Positions 24,328 through 36,455 of a DNA stretch of 64,000 nt are shown piece by piece (within the stretch, counting starts at the first letter, position 1; each line of letters opens with the position of its first letter). Below the pieces are notes generated by a model. It was not told the origin of the DNA and did no database searches. It saw nothing but the letters and a program-made list of their open reading frames with translations. The stretch spans positions 870,001-934,000 of the forward strand of contig JAQFVV010012537.1 in assembly GCA_028023455.1 (NCBI GenBank). Direction: 5' to 3'. This DNA comes from Epiperipatus broadwayi. Taxonomy: Eukaryota; Onychophora; Udeonychophora; Euonychophora; Peripatidae. Position numbers and translations under genes: made by a program.

Positions 24328-25040
24328 TGTAGTGTTTGTAAAAAGGGCAGACATTTTTGTGCACTCCAGAAAAACTAGAATTTATTCGCAAGGCTGTTTT
24401 TAGATCGCGCTCTGATAGCTGAGGAATTTAATTAGTACATTGACGTAATGGCGATAGACAATTCCTAGAAGTATTTGCTAATTACAAATGCTTTTAGATA
24501 AGAGACGTTACCTTATTGGTCAGTGCATTGATTGAGATCGTTGCAGTTGTCAGAGAGCGAATAGAAGACGGTGTAACATCTAGCAGGAATTAGAGGACAA
24601 CTCCAGTAGTGAGTAGCGAGCAGTCAAGCAGTAGTGAGTAGCGAGCAGTATTGGAGAGATGTCTGTTTAACATCACTAAAGATATCTCGTGTCAGTGCTG
24701 GCGGTAAATGACTAGCACACCCAGTGAAAATGTAGTTCACGGGTGTAGCTGAAAGACACCGCAGCAGAGAAGAGCATTAGTTGCAAGAAGAGCATTAGTT
24801 GCAAGAAGAGCATTAGTTGCAAGAAAAGCATTAGTTGCAAGAAGAGCATTAGTTGCAAGAAGAGCATTAGTTGCAGAGAAGGGCATTAGTTGCAGAGAAG
24901 GGCATTCGTTGCAGAGCAAGGCATTCGTTGGAGAGCTTCGTTAAGAAAGAACAGCGTGGGAATTGTATAACGTTATTTGCTGACCGCACAGTATGACTTG
25001 CAGTTATAACCTTGGCACAGTCATAAGTGCGGATATTACA
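24328..25040 (+). mobile_element. Solo LTR of the miniature-element family, with 18-bp minisatellite
   Basis: Starts TGTAGTG, ends GGATATTACA, and is flanked by the 5-bp duplication GAAAT (24323-24327 and 25041-25045). It aligns with the LTRs at 3121 and 4074, but its minisatellite has a different unit, 18 bp (GCAAGAAGAGCATTAGTT), repeated about six times at 24770-24880. This is what remains after recombination between two LTRs, or an LTR copy of a longer relative. Confidence 0.92.
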
Positions 25041-25045
25041 GAAAT

Positions 25046-27610
25046 ATTAGTTGAGTTTGAAAAGAATATGCCTTTTGTAAATATAGGAAGTTAAAAAACT
25101 GACATTGTTTTAATCTCATTTTGCAGATGTAATTATAATTTATCTATTATAATGAAATAACTTACATTGTCAAATAAATTATTGACTACTATATCATCAA
25201 CACTAATTTCTGTATTGTGGTTGATTTAGTATTTAATTTTTATTCTTGTTCCTCCAAGAGTTTGGATACCATACAAAACTTTACAATTTAGCCTTTTGCA
25301 TAACACATATTCAATTTCAGAATAACAATTCTGGACATTACAGCAATTTTGTATCCTCTTTATATTTTGATAGAAATCCCAGATCTCATTAGTGCTTTTG
25401 TATTTTATTAAATTCCATCTCAAAGTTTTCTTTAGTTTCCAAAGTAGCAAAAAATCTGTTTTAATATTACATAATGGAAGTAGCCCAACATATAATTATT
25501 ACTAAAATGCCATAATCACAAACTTTCAGACAAACAGTAGATTTTATAAAGTTTACTTTCTTCACTTTTTTTCTGGCTTCATCCAGTGATTTTACAAATT
25601 TGTCAATAATTTTCAGTTTTTGTTAGATTAAAAATTAGCTATAAAGATCACTGCTGCTTTTGTTCCAATCTGGAAGGGATTGTTCAACCTATTATTGCAG
25701 GAGATAATTAAATGACAAATTTCCATTGGTCCATCCTACAAGTAATGTGCATTAATATATGAGATTAATAGTCTCCAGAAGAATATCAGACATTATCTTA
25801 ATGAATTCCTGAAGAGCAAATTATTAATATTAAGAGAATAAGTATTAGCAACAAAAGACATTAAAATTTATAAATGAACAGAAGTTAATTATAGTGAAAG
25901 AAAGAAAGAAAGCAAATATAGAAATCCATTGTGAAGATTTAGATAATAAAAAGCATTTATATATACAAATAATATTAACAAAATAAATTGAAAAAAGGCA
26001 TTTATTTAAAATAAATGTAACAGAACGACATTAACATAAATTATAATACATTTTAATTAATTTATATATATTAAATTGGTGAATATATGATAAAAATTTA
26101 ATGAGATGAATTGCTGTTACTCTAGAGTCCAATCATGGATCACAATGACAAACAAGCAATGAATGAGATTAAAACAATATAAACACATGATCCTGAGAAA
26201 TAAAATCCCAAATAGAAGAAAAAATCTGTTCCTTAAAAAATAAAATAGCCAAGGGAATATTATAGATAAAGAAAAGATCTTTAATATTATTTTAATAAGT
26301 TTTTAAAGCCAATAAAATTTCTAGTTTTTTTTTTTTTGTATTTATTTCAATAGTCATATGTTATGATATACAGAATTTATTGACTATGTTCTTATGTTCA
26401 TAATTTTTTAAATATTTAATCCAACAATACACCATTCATTTCTAATAATACATAGTGAACACATTACAAAAAAGAAGATAAGATCAATCAGTACCAAGAT
26501 CTACAAAACAGAAAGTGTCCATTATATTGTTAGAGTCTTAGTATAAGGGGGGAATATGATTTCATGGTAACCCAACACAGAATAAAAGATAAAAAAAATT
26601 GCAAGGCATTACCTGAAAATACCACTCTAATTAATAGATTAGCCAAGATACTTGTTAGATTGATAAAATGATTTGTTATGTTGAATTAATATAATTCCTA
26701 TATTTGATTATTATTGCTTTATAATTGGTTAAAACATCATTAGAGAAGATAAAATTCTCAAAATATTCTCAAAATGCATTGTACTAATAACAAATATAAT
26801 ATTGTCATGAAAATTCTTAAAAAAGATGCATCAGCAATTGCATACAAACTGAGATACTTATCTTATGCCAGATTATTTTTATTTTAAAGGATATGGTGGA
26901 AAAGGAAATTCTAATTATAGTGGAAACATTGAAAGAAACACAACAACCGGTCATTACTAAATCAAATACAACATTCATGTTTTACTCAATATAAATGTTA
27001 ATTAATAAAAAACAGAATGAAAATGTTCCCTATATAAATAAACTTATATTTTCTCTAGATATTTGATCAATCTTATCATATTCACAATTACAATGTACAT
27101 AAATTTATTTAAAAAGTAATCATTTGACATTTAAAGTTGCCACTGATTTAAATATATTCCAAACAAAAATGGATTCATTCATAGATAATATTAGGAAATA
27201 GTTCAATACTTTGATAGTATCTTAATATAAGAATATTCAGAAAGATGACTGAAGCATTTCATTACAGAGGTTTACAAATGACTGAGAGAATTTGGAAATT
27301 CTATTAAATGATTAATGCATATGAACTTCCAAAGAAACTAATTTTCTAAATCTTATTATTTCTCCAGAGAAGATGCTTCAGTCCTTATTAACATGAAGCA
27401 GATGTAATATGTTCTAGATTTGATAACTTTTTAAAATGATCGATATTTGTTTTATACAAAATATCAACAATTATATACATATATTCTTCAAATGATATAT
27501 AACAAATAAGTAAATAATTTTACAGTTTATCAAATATGTAACACATATTCAACAAGTCTGAACATGTTACTGAGATAATTCATAAGCTAGATTCCCAAAG
27601 AATTATTTAA
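25046..27610. other. Intron DNA, no firm feature
   Basis: Open frames are short. FQTKMDSFIDN near 27160 could be a scrap of a gypsy reverse transcriptase but is too short and isolated to call. A C-run lies at 27630-27642. Confidence 0.4.
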
Positions 27611-27699
27611 ATCAGCCATAGTCAACCTTCCCCCCCCCCCCAGGCCACATATATTTGTTTGCTGCATCAAGTGGACTGGAACTTGCTATATTAGTGTTA

Positions 27700-29760
27700 G
27701 CAACTGGTAGGTGTCACATAAAAAATGTCTGACTTCTCATTTCATAAATACCATTGATTGTAGACCACTGTAGTATATCTTATAATTAACAGATTAAACA
27801 AAACATAAAAACCTTTATTTGAACAAAACATTTATTTAAATATAATGCAATTTTTGATATTAAGACAAACTTTTAACAATTTTAGATAAATCAGGTTTAC
27901 AATTCAATATATCATCAAGGTGTAAATCAGTAACATATTTCTATCCACTTTCCTTGCATATTTCATTTTTGAATAAGATGATTCACAAAAATATATTGTT
28001 GTGAACAATGAAGCAACATTTGTGCATATTTTTTGAGTTTTATATTTTTCAGGCACTAATTTCCAAAATTCCATATACTCCTTTCTCTTTCTTTTTTTTT
28101 TTAAAAAAAAAAAAGACTTTCAAATTAGTGTCATTTATAAATTCAATAAATTCATCCAAATAGCCTAACATAATCATGTCCAAATGCAGCTAATTGTGTG
28201 ATAGTTGCTATTTCTAAGCATCAAGGATTTTCTATAAGTATGAGACAATTCTTAATATTTCTTTGTAAATTCTTTCAATAAGGTAGCTAAATGATTTGAA
28301 ATGATATAGGTTTCTAAAGAAAGATTAATACCATCTTGCTTAGCTTTAATTAACATTCAAAAATGATGTCATATTTGGTTTTGTATCTCTTAGTAATAAA
28401 TATTTAGGTTTTTTTTTCAAATGCAAATACATTAGACATTTGCAAAATAATTTTATTTTCACTTTGTAAAGTAATATTAAGATCACAAAATTTTTCCGTG
28501 ATGTTGCATAAAAAAGCTAAAAGATATATTAGACATTTGCAAAATAATTTTATTTTCACTTTGTAAAGTCATTTTTCAGTGATGTTGCATAAAAAAAGCT
28601 AAAAAATACTACCATTTATCATAGTCAAGCTCATTCTAAACTTTATTGTTTTCTTGTAAGAATGAAATAATTTCATGCCGTAATAAAAAAAAGGAATTCA
28701 AAACTTTATCTCTGCTTAATCATTCCAAAATATGCAAAAGTAGATCCATATTTACTATTTATTTCTTCTTAAAGATTTTTAAATTTTCTGTGGTTCATTT
28801 CTCAAGCTCGAATATAATTCACAATGTTTGTGATGGGTTTCATCACAACATCTACTTCTTTTATGAATATATGTGCTCCGAAGTTTTCTTGGTGAATTAA
28901 ACAATGAAATTATAAGAGATTTGTTAAACTGTATTTCTTTTATAATAATGAAACAAATCCCTCTTTGAATCTGATCATTGAAGAACATCCATCAGCACAC
29001 ATGGAAACCAATTTTATATTTCATCATTATTCTTTTCCAAAAAAATACTAATATTATTAAGAAAATAACTACCTTGGTTTGGTCTTTCATAAAAAGAAAT
29101 TTCAAAAAATCTTTATGAATTGAATTCTGTTCAGTACAATATCTGATGAAAATGGCACATTGTAACATTGCTGAAATGTCAGTGTAGAATAAACAGCCAA
29201 ACTAAAATTTTGGGATTTTTTTAAATCTTCTATTATGTTATCAAAAATATGTTTTGCAATATCTTCAATGTGTCGAATGCAGGTAGAATCTGAGTGTTAG
29301 GGTTTCTTAATTTGTAATATTATTTGATTTTTATTGCTAAATTTATCAAATAATATATTGGAAACATTTATGAAACATTCTTTTACAATTTCAGCATCAA
29401 TAAATGGTTTCATATTTTTGTCAAGTATTTAACAAATTTCATATGATGCTCATTTCACCATTACTTCTTGTGAGATTGCCACTGATATAACACTTTGTTG
29501 TTGCTGCAATGATTTCCTGAAGAAAGCTAATTTTTCACTTATTATTAAAGATCAATGAGAAAAAGTACCATTAAACAATTTATATTTTGTGGTATAATAA
29601 TGATCAATATTATACTTTTTTAAAGTGATACTTTCTCGACAAATCAAATACATTGCTGAACCTTTATTATTTAATTCAACAAAATATTCCTCTTTTCATT
29701 TATCTTGAAATACTCTTATTTTCATCAGATATGTTTTGTTTGTTGTTTGAAGAAGTCATT
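27700..29760 (-). pseudogene. hAT transposase relic, ZBED5-like
   Basis: Read on the minus strand across several frames, the segment resembles the ZBED5/SCAND3-type domesticated hAT transposase family. In order it has GSAMYLICRESI (zinc BED-associated LICG-type start, near 29660), a lysine-rich linker, FSLAVYST-like (DESTD region, near 29195), CADGCSSM followed by GFVSLL (family C-T-D-G-x-x-S-M, 28930-29000), HCLIHQENF (family HC-x-IHREAL, about 28900) and a VNYIRA motif (28810). Stops and frameshifts are frequent, so it is dead. CAGCCATAGTCAACCTT at 27615 could be one terminal repeat; the other was not found. A 97-bp internal duplication lies at about 28432-28608. Confidence 0.7.
28432..28608. 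repeat. Tandem duplication of about 97 bp in the hAT relic
   Basis: TTAGACATTTGCAAAATAAT at 28432 recurs at 28529 with the same following sequence; the second copy lacks a few bases. Confidence 0.85.
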
Positions 29761-29769
29761 ATGGGTGTT

Positions 29770-31480
29770 TAATTATAGTTTGATATAAAATAGTATATTA
29801 CAAAACAACTATAAGTTTTTCAAATCACTTATGATAATCATGTCATAACTCATCTTTCCTTAAAATATTGGGCTAGTCCAGATTTCTTCTTATAAATGTA
29901 TTTTACGTAACTGTGTTTATATTCAAGTATAAAATAATAACTTTGGCTTAGTTATGATAGGATATAGACAGTTAATATTATTAGTGCATCAGTAAAAAAA
30001 ATGAAAATCAAACACAAATGATTATTCATTAACGATAAAGGCAGGTTCTTTCCCACATGGTTGTTTAAATCAAAATTTTATGAAAGGACCAAAAATTCTC
30101 ATTCTCAGCTGCTTCCGTGCTACAAGCAGGTGACCCGCGCAGATGTTTTTCTTTGTTTGGTTGAAATTTTGCTTTTTTTTAATCACATAAAAACTATACG
30201 CATGACATCAACAAAAATATGGGCATTTGATAGATCTCTGACATAGCTTTCTAAATATGTCTTTAACAAAAAAAATCTGATAAAATTTGGATTTTTTATT
30301 AATTTTTTTAGTAACTGGTGTATTTAATTTTTTTCTTTTTTTTTGATCATTGTTATAATTTCCATGAAGTGATAAAAACAGCAACCATTTATCGGCATTA
30401 AAATACATTTTTATCAGAATAAAAATACTCTGATTCACAAACAAGGCCTTCCATGGAGTCTAAACGTAATGACAGAATAACGCTCAGAAGTATACAATTT
30501 TAATTTTTTTAATAATATTTTAATTTTTTTTAATTATTTGAAAAAATCATTAAATTTTTTATTAATTTGCATTTATAGTAGTGTGTGTCTATATAAATTG
30601 TATATTTATTTATGTTCATATGAATTCATATGTACAGTAATTTTGTGTTCTAATATAATCCACTTATTTTATAAAAGTAAACTTATTTTATAAAAATAAT
30701 GATTCTCAAAAGGTTTAATAATTTATTATTTATTATTATGTTTATATGGTGTGTTTGTGTTTACTCTTGCCTGTTGTAAAACAAATAATGATTTACAAAA
30801 CTAATAATCAAATGTACAGACATATTGCATATGCAAGCAAAGAATCAAATTCTGATTTTTGCTTATGCCTTGATACTCATCTGTGGAGTCACTAGTTTTG
30901 ACATATCTTTCATCACATTATTTTCAAGTCAATAGATAACAAATGGACTTTATGCAAATAAATTATAACTATGTGATACAATAAGTATAACAAGATAACA
31001 TCACTGGTGTGCATAAAGAATATAAACATCACTGATGTACACAAAAAAATTTAAATTGAAGAGATGAAACTAATTTTATCAGTGATATAGACAGTAGCCT
31101 ATAATTTCTAGTTTTAGATAGACAAGAAGCCAATCGCTATGATGACAAATGCATATCTATCTTTTAGAAATGATTTGTTTTGTATCTTTTATTAGGATGA
31201 ATCTTTTTCTTATAAACACCTTTGAGTTTTGATAACTTTTGGGGTACAAGATAAAAATGAAGAATTCTTATGGGAATACTTTTGGAGATTCTGAAGCTAT
31301 GGATTATCTCAGGTAAGACATATTATATATGGTTTGAAAGATAATTTTGTGAGGAATCCAAAGAAATTATCACTGAAGATATAATTTAAACTTAGTTAAT
31401 GATAAATTAGACATTATGAACAAACAATAAAGTAATAATTATGTTGGATGTTGAAATTTCTTTTTTTCCTTATTTTTTAA
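29770..31480. other. Intron DNA, no gene seen
   Basis: AT-rich, homopolymer tracts, no repeat boundary or exon recognised. Confidence 0.5.
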
Positions 31481-31488
31481 ATGGTTAT

Positions 31489-31742
31489 TGTTATGTATTG
31501 AGTTACGAGATGTCACAAAAGATTAGCTGCGGGATGAACATTTCCAGTCACAAACTTCAGTAATGGCATCAACACGTTTTGATAGGACTTACATATCATA
31601 TGTGGCTGTACGTATTTTCGTTACAGCGGTTTTACATTGTAAGTCCTATCAAAATGTGTTGACGCCATTACTGAAGTTTGTGATGGGAAATGTTCATCCC
31701 ACAGCTAATCTTTTGTGATGTCTCATAACTCAATACATAACA
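31489..31742. mobile_element. Palindromic element with 105-bp inverted ends and 5-bp target duplication
   Basis: Arms 31489-31593 and 31638-31742 are near-perfect inverted copies, each 105 bp, around a 44-bp spacer. The element begins TG and ends CA and is flanked by GTTAT on both sides (31484-31488 and 31743-31747). One arm-like copy occurs alone at 11935-12038, inside the left end of gypsy copy 1. It therefore looks like two LTR-derived pieces joined head-to-head and inserted by an integrase, or a fold-back DNA element. No protein is encoded. Confidence 0.85.
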
Positions 31743-31749
31743 GTTATCA

Positions 31750-32859
31750 CTATTTGTCTTAGACTTATTGTTTTCCTTAGTTTTTCTAGTTTCTATTAAT
31801 GTAAATTTTTTTGCTCTAACATAATTAAAACTGAAGTTATTGTGAAAATTGTGTCTCAGGTCAGTTTTTAAAAAAATTCAATATGGCGCCTGAAATCTGA
31901 AACAGTTAACTCACGTTAACCATTTTAATGTTTATTTCACAATTTTCCATTCATTTTTTAGGAAAAACTGCACTGAATAATGTCCCTCTTTAGACTTTTT
32001 AAAACTAATAAATAATATTTAAATGTAATGCAATTAGAATGATAAAAATATAAGTCTTCTAAGATGCTGGTTGATAGTTTAATTGTTCTCTCTGTCCAAG
32101 AGTACCTGTCATCAATTTTGACAGTTCTCTTTCTTCATATTGATCAATCAAAAGTTGCCAATAGAGTAATTCACACCCTAAAAATAAAAATTGATAGATA
32201 ACATTATTAGTGCATCAATAAAAAAAATCAAATACAAGTGGTTACTCATCACCAATAAAGGCAGGTTCTTCTCTCTGTGATTGTTTAGATCTGAAATTAA
32301 AAAATTGGCAACTAACTTTATTAGTCCATAAATAAATAAAAAATCCATTGCGAGTTTAAATTTTTTTTCTCACTCATTGCAAAAGTAAAGATAAGCATTA
32401 TCCACATCTATTAACTGCTAGTCAACTGTTGAGCTGCAAACAAAAGCTTGGCATGCCACAAGTTGAGTATGGTAGATTTAAATGAATTTATAAATGATTC
32501 TTTGGACATCTAACTTGTGAATTATCTTATGATTGCATTGAAATTGTTTGTTCTGTGAATAGGCATGTACATATATATATATATATAAATATTTTCACAT
32601 ATACACATGTATTTATTTGTTGGACTATTTTCATCATTTAATTTCATTAAATATTTTAGAAAAACAAACTTTATTTACACTTTTACAATACATTCAACTA
32701 TTAGTAATAAACAGGTGAATGTATTTGAAAAAGTCTAAATAAAGTTTGAATTTTTCTAAAAACATTTAACAATTAAATTAGATAATGGAAAGAAATAGTC
32801 CAGTCATAATTATAAGTAAAATTCTATTATCAAAAACTTTCAGCCACACAAATCCTTAC
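31750..32859. other. Fibrillin intron next to the EGF exon
   Basis: Nothing recognised beyond a (TA)n tract near 32570. Confidence 0.5.
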
Positions 32860-32982
32860 CCACACAAGCATTTCCAGAAGCAGATAGTTCATGAAAAGGA
32901 GGACACTGACAGATGTAGGTGCCCTGTTTATTGACACAAGTACCATATTGACATATTTCTGGATTTTTGCATTCATCAATAT
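32860..32982 (-). CDS. FBN: Fibrillin exon: calcium-binding EGF-like module before the TB domain
   Basis: A 123-bp exon (41 codons) encoding a calcium-binding EGF-like module: split Asp then IDEC, six cysteines in EGF spacing, N-x-x-G-T-Y in the hydroxylation region, ending G-N-A-C-V. Acceptor GCAG lies at 32983-32986 and donor GT at 32858-32859 (minus sense), phase 1 at both ends. In vertebrate fibrillins the module at this position directly precedes the TB exon, so no exon need be missing across the 21.6-kb gap to 11295. No further EGF exon is visible upstream as far as 64000, so either the next intron is longer than 31 kb or an exon is too diverged for me to see. Confidence 0.93.
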
Positions 32983-33660
32983 CTGCAACAAATATATATA
33001 ATAAATAATGTATCAAATCACTTCATATATAATATTTTAATAATAAAATAAAAACTGCTTATTTGTACCAAGTATGACAAATTAATTATAATTGCAAAAT
33101 AAAATAAAATAAAGCAAATATCAAATTAATTAAATTATATATATTATAATAAATTTATACACTTAGTAACTTAGCAAGTGCTCATTAAGGTTTATGATAT
33201 AATTCAGTTAATATTGAGATGCTAGAATAAATTATATTCATATAGGAGCAAAACAGTAGGGCAAACTACCATCTACATTTGATAAACTATTATCAGTGAT
33301 GGCTAGTTGTCTCAGCCTGGCTGCAAGTAAAAAATAATTATAATAGAACATCATAAATAAAATAAAATTCCAAAAAAAAAAAAAAGAAATCAATCTCAGG
33401 ATTATTATTAATCTGGAAAATTATAATTATTGAATTGAATACATAAAATGATTTTAAAAAGTTTCCTGTAATTTTAAATATCTTTGGTTAATTAATAGGT
33501 TTTTGTAAACAATACTGAAAGTATTGACATTACAAATAAAAAAAATCATAAAAGGAAATGGGTTTTCTATTTAAAAAACTCTTGCATTATTTATATGATG
33601 ATATTGATGTTTTGAATAAGTGAAATAAGTATTTTGATTATTTTTTGAATAATGATACAA
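32983..33660. other. Fibrillin intron, no gene seen
   Basis: AT-rich. A 54-bp stretch at 33270-33325 (minus) is flanked by AG and GT and is open in one frame, but is too short to call. Confidence 0.4.
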
Positions 33661-33965
33661 GGATTGGGACGATTTAATAGTAGATAAATTTTATTCATTT
33701 ATTTATATTGGACAAATATATCTTCCAGCTTAATGAAGTTAAAATATCTCGTTTTAATCCTAAAATTGAAAAGGCTACAGGTTCTGATGAAGATACCTAT
33801 AGAAGTTTTAAAATATGGCGGTGATGTGCTAGCTTAAAAATATTGGAATTTTTAAGGAATATATGGGTTTATGAAGATGTATCAGTTGTGATCATAGGAT
33901 TGCTTCTATTGTTCCAATTTTTAAAAGTAAAGAGAATAGAAATATTAAAGTTGAAAATAGGATTA
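33660..33965 (+). pseudogene. LINE reverse-transcriptase fragment
   Basis: Frames give KATGSDE, then EVLKYGGDVLA, then IWVYEDVSVV, the order seen in the palm region (KATGPD...LKYGG...IW...P..W) of several LINE reverse transcriptases. Frames shift between the motifs. It abuts an RTE relic in the opposite orientation at 34360. Its family within LINEs is not clear. Confidence 0.5.
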
Positions 33966-34359
33966 CTCAAATCACTTTACAGTTCATTTTTCTGTAGAGA
34001 TTTAATAAATACAAATATCCCTTTTTGCTCACACACATATTTCTGAAATAGTCGAATTAGATTCTTCACTAGAGCTTTTCTTTACTAATTTCCAGAACAA
34101 CAAAACTGATAATAGAACATAACTTAAACTCAGTACTTAGTACATCATTTTTCTGCATTTCCTTTACACTGCTTAATTTTATCAACTTTGCCAATTTTCA
34201 TAGACTAAGTCTTTTATTAACATGCAAATTAGCATACTGCTTCTTACAGTTATTGAATTATTTTTTTTTTTTGCATATCAATTAGTTATTTCTTTCTGGA
34301 ATATTCTAGCAATACTAATTTTACTAAATCTGTACACATATTTAGTTATGCTTTACTAA

Positions 34360-35170
34360 AATATATATCTACAGATATAGCAACTTGGATATTATTCACT
34401 GTACTAAAACCACTTTAAAATCCAGTTTGTTCCAAAATTCACTGTAGACAAGTTGTAATTATTTTTATTAAAATTTTATATAGAAGTGATAAAAGACCGA
34501 GAGGTCTGTAATTTCTATATCTTCTTTATCACCTTTTTAAAATATTAATACTGCAATATTCCAACCATCTGGTATATCTTTATCATTTAGACATTTGGTG
34601 TATAACTTTGCTAAAAAAATTCAATTTCTTCACCTGCTTCTTTCAAGATATCAATTCTAATTTCATCATTACCTGGAGTTTTTCCCTTCTTCATAAATTT
34701 AATTGCATGTCTCACTTCATTTAAAATCCACAATTCAGAAGATATAGTAGTTGTAGGAGGTAGTTTTACTTGTTTTTTATTGCTATGTAATTTTTAATAA
34801 AACTATCTACACATTTCATGGTTTCATATTTCTTTTTAGTAATAGTTCCATCTTTTCTTCTTATTGCAGAAATGTTTCCTACCAATACCAAGATGTTGTT
34901 TACTCTTGAAACTTTTATTCTCTTTTATAGCTTCTCTTGCTAGTTCACAATTATATTTTCGTATATCACTATCAATTCTTTTCCATATCATTTTACAAAA
35001 TTCATGATATTCAATCCTTTTTAATGCATCATTTTATATATTTTCATATTCCTTCCTTTCTTTATAAATTGTTTTGTCTCACTAGAAATTTTACTGGCCA
35101 ATTGCTCCTTTTTTGTACCAGCTATCTTTATTGCAATTTTTATATCTTCTTTTAAATGCAAAATATAGTC
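34360..35170 (-). mobile_element. RTE LINE relic, internal fragment
   Basis: On the minus strand this matches the intact RTE ORF at about 52770-53560, from the linker after the endonuclease into the start of the reverse transcriptase. It has frameshifts and stops and ends abruptly on both sides. About 85-90% similarity is apparent by eye over the matched part. Confidence 0.85.
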
Positions 35171-35631
35171 TTTATTATTATTTATTGCTATCAGTTTTAT
35201 TGTCCAGCAGACTTCATAATGTTATATTATAGTTATTTATATTCATATATATTGTAATAGATGGACTAAGCATGTTTCAATGATTTACATTTTTTTCCTT
35301 TTAATAATTTATGTGGGAACCATCAGACTTTAAATATCAAAAAATAGACTGTCACATATGTTTTAATAATATTTAATAGAATTCCCCTATATGCAATACC
35401 TGGCCAGATCATAAAGAACACAGGTTACCCCCAATAAATGAATGTAGATCATACAATATTACACTTAAAGAGGCTAACACATCATAATAATCTAATTACA
35501 AATAAAATATAATTGTCTATTGACATATAACTTACTTTTCTTTTACCAAAGCATTTTCTCTAATCTCTTAAGTATTATTAATTTATTTCATATGCATGCA
35601 AGAAAACAATTATCACATATAAATATCCAAG
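35171..35631. other. Intron DNA, nothing recognised
   Basis: AT-rich with no recognised feature up to the target duplication at 35632. Confidence 0.4.
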
Positions 35632-35800
35632 GTTTCCTTGTTAAGCATCACATGATCACATTTCCTATACTAGCACATTAATTGTTGATAAACAGAGCAA
35701 AACTCTCCATACAGTATTGCCACCTGTGCTAAACAGAGTAATCAATGGATGCCAGAAGGCTTGTGCATAAAATCCCTATCTAATGCCTACTCATCCAATA

Positions 35801-35842
35801 TCCCCAGACTAGTTTCTGGCTTGTGGCCTTCGTCAGTGAGGA
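35801..35842 (-). ncRNA. Type I hammerhead ribozyme motif, minus copy
   Basis: Mirror copy of the motif at 36293-36334, with the same core (CTGACGA, GAAA), the same palindromic stem III (ACTAGT) and the same cleavage triplet GTC. See that entry for pairing details. Confidence 0.65.
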
Positions 35843-36292
35843 GCTTTGGATCTGAGAGCACTGCATCTAGATCTTAGGATCTAATGCAACCCTCTAGCAA
35901 CCACCTTTTATCTCTACTTAACTACAAAACTATGAGAATGAAATTGAAAACACAAAAAATATTTTCAATCTAAGCTCAATAGCTTATATAGTCATATGGG
36001 TCTGAACTCAGTTCAGCACCCATACATTTTGGTGTCTTTGGCTCTTTTACAACCATAGCCACCACTATCCTATTAGGCAGGATTGGTGTTAAACCATTAA
36101 GCATCACATGATCACATTTCCTATACTAGCACATTAATTGTTGATAAACAGAGCAAAACTCTCCATACAGTATTGCCACCTGTGCTTTCAATTTCATTCT
36201 CATAGTTTTGTAGTTAAGTAGAGATAAAAGGTGGTTGCTAGAGGGTTGCATTACATCCTAAGATCTAGATGCAGTGCTCTCAGATCCAAAGC

Positions 36293-36334
36293 TCCTCACT
36301 GACGAAGGCCACAAGCCAGAAACTAGTCTGGGGA
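36293..36334 (+). ncRNA. Type I hammerhead ribozyme motif, plus copy
   Basis: Stem I is TCCTCA (36293-36298) with TGGGGA (36329-36334), six pairs including one G-U. The conserved core is CTGACGA (36299-36305) and GAAA (36319-36322). Stem II is GGC (36307-36309) with GCC (36315-36317) around loop CACAA, but the pair next to the core is A against A instead of the usual G-C. Stem III is the self-complementary ACTAGT (36322-36327), followed by C at 36328 as the predicted cleavage base (GTC). Such short palindromic stem III forms usually act best as dimers. Activity is unproven and the A-A position is a real weakness. Confidence 0.65.
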
Positions 36335-36455
36335 TATTGGATGAGTAGGCATTAGATAGGGATTTTATGCACAAGCCTTCTGGCATCCATTGATTACTCT
36401 GTTTAGCACAGGTGGCAATACTGTATGGAGAGTTTTGCTCTGTTTCCTTGTTAAG

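Larger units (their letters stand above)
35646..36441. mobile_element. Hammerhead-bearing retrozyme-like fold-back element with 14-bp target duplication
   Basis: Flanked by the 14-bp direct repeat GTTTCCTTGTTAAG (35632-35645 and 36442-36455). The 796-bp insert consists of two head-to-head units of about 400 bp. Segment 35696-35951 is mirrored at 36186-36442 almost without change, and each unit carries one hammerhead motif (35801-35842 minus, 36293-36334 plus). A block of about 85 bp (CATCACATGATCACATTTCC...) at 35646 recurs directly at about 36101. There is no ORF. Known animal retrozymes are tandem repeats of similar length with type I hammerheads and target duplications; the inverted arrangement here is atypical. 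Confidence 0.75.

Noticed and set aside
24737-24919. Minus-strand open frame with repeated ATNALL
   Set aside because: Translation of the 18-bp minisatellite in the solo LTR.
27150-27300. FQTKMDSFIDN resembling a gypsy RT segment
   Set aside because: Isolated, with no neighbouring domain in order within a kilobase; chance cannot be excluded.
33270-33325. Possible 54-bp exon (minus) reading LRQLAITDNSL, bounded by AG and GT
   Set aside because: Too short, not in a fibrillin frame or phase 1 module, and the leucine-rich look could be chance.
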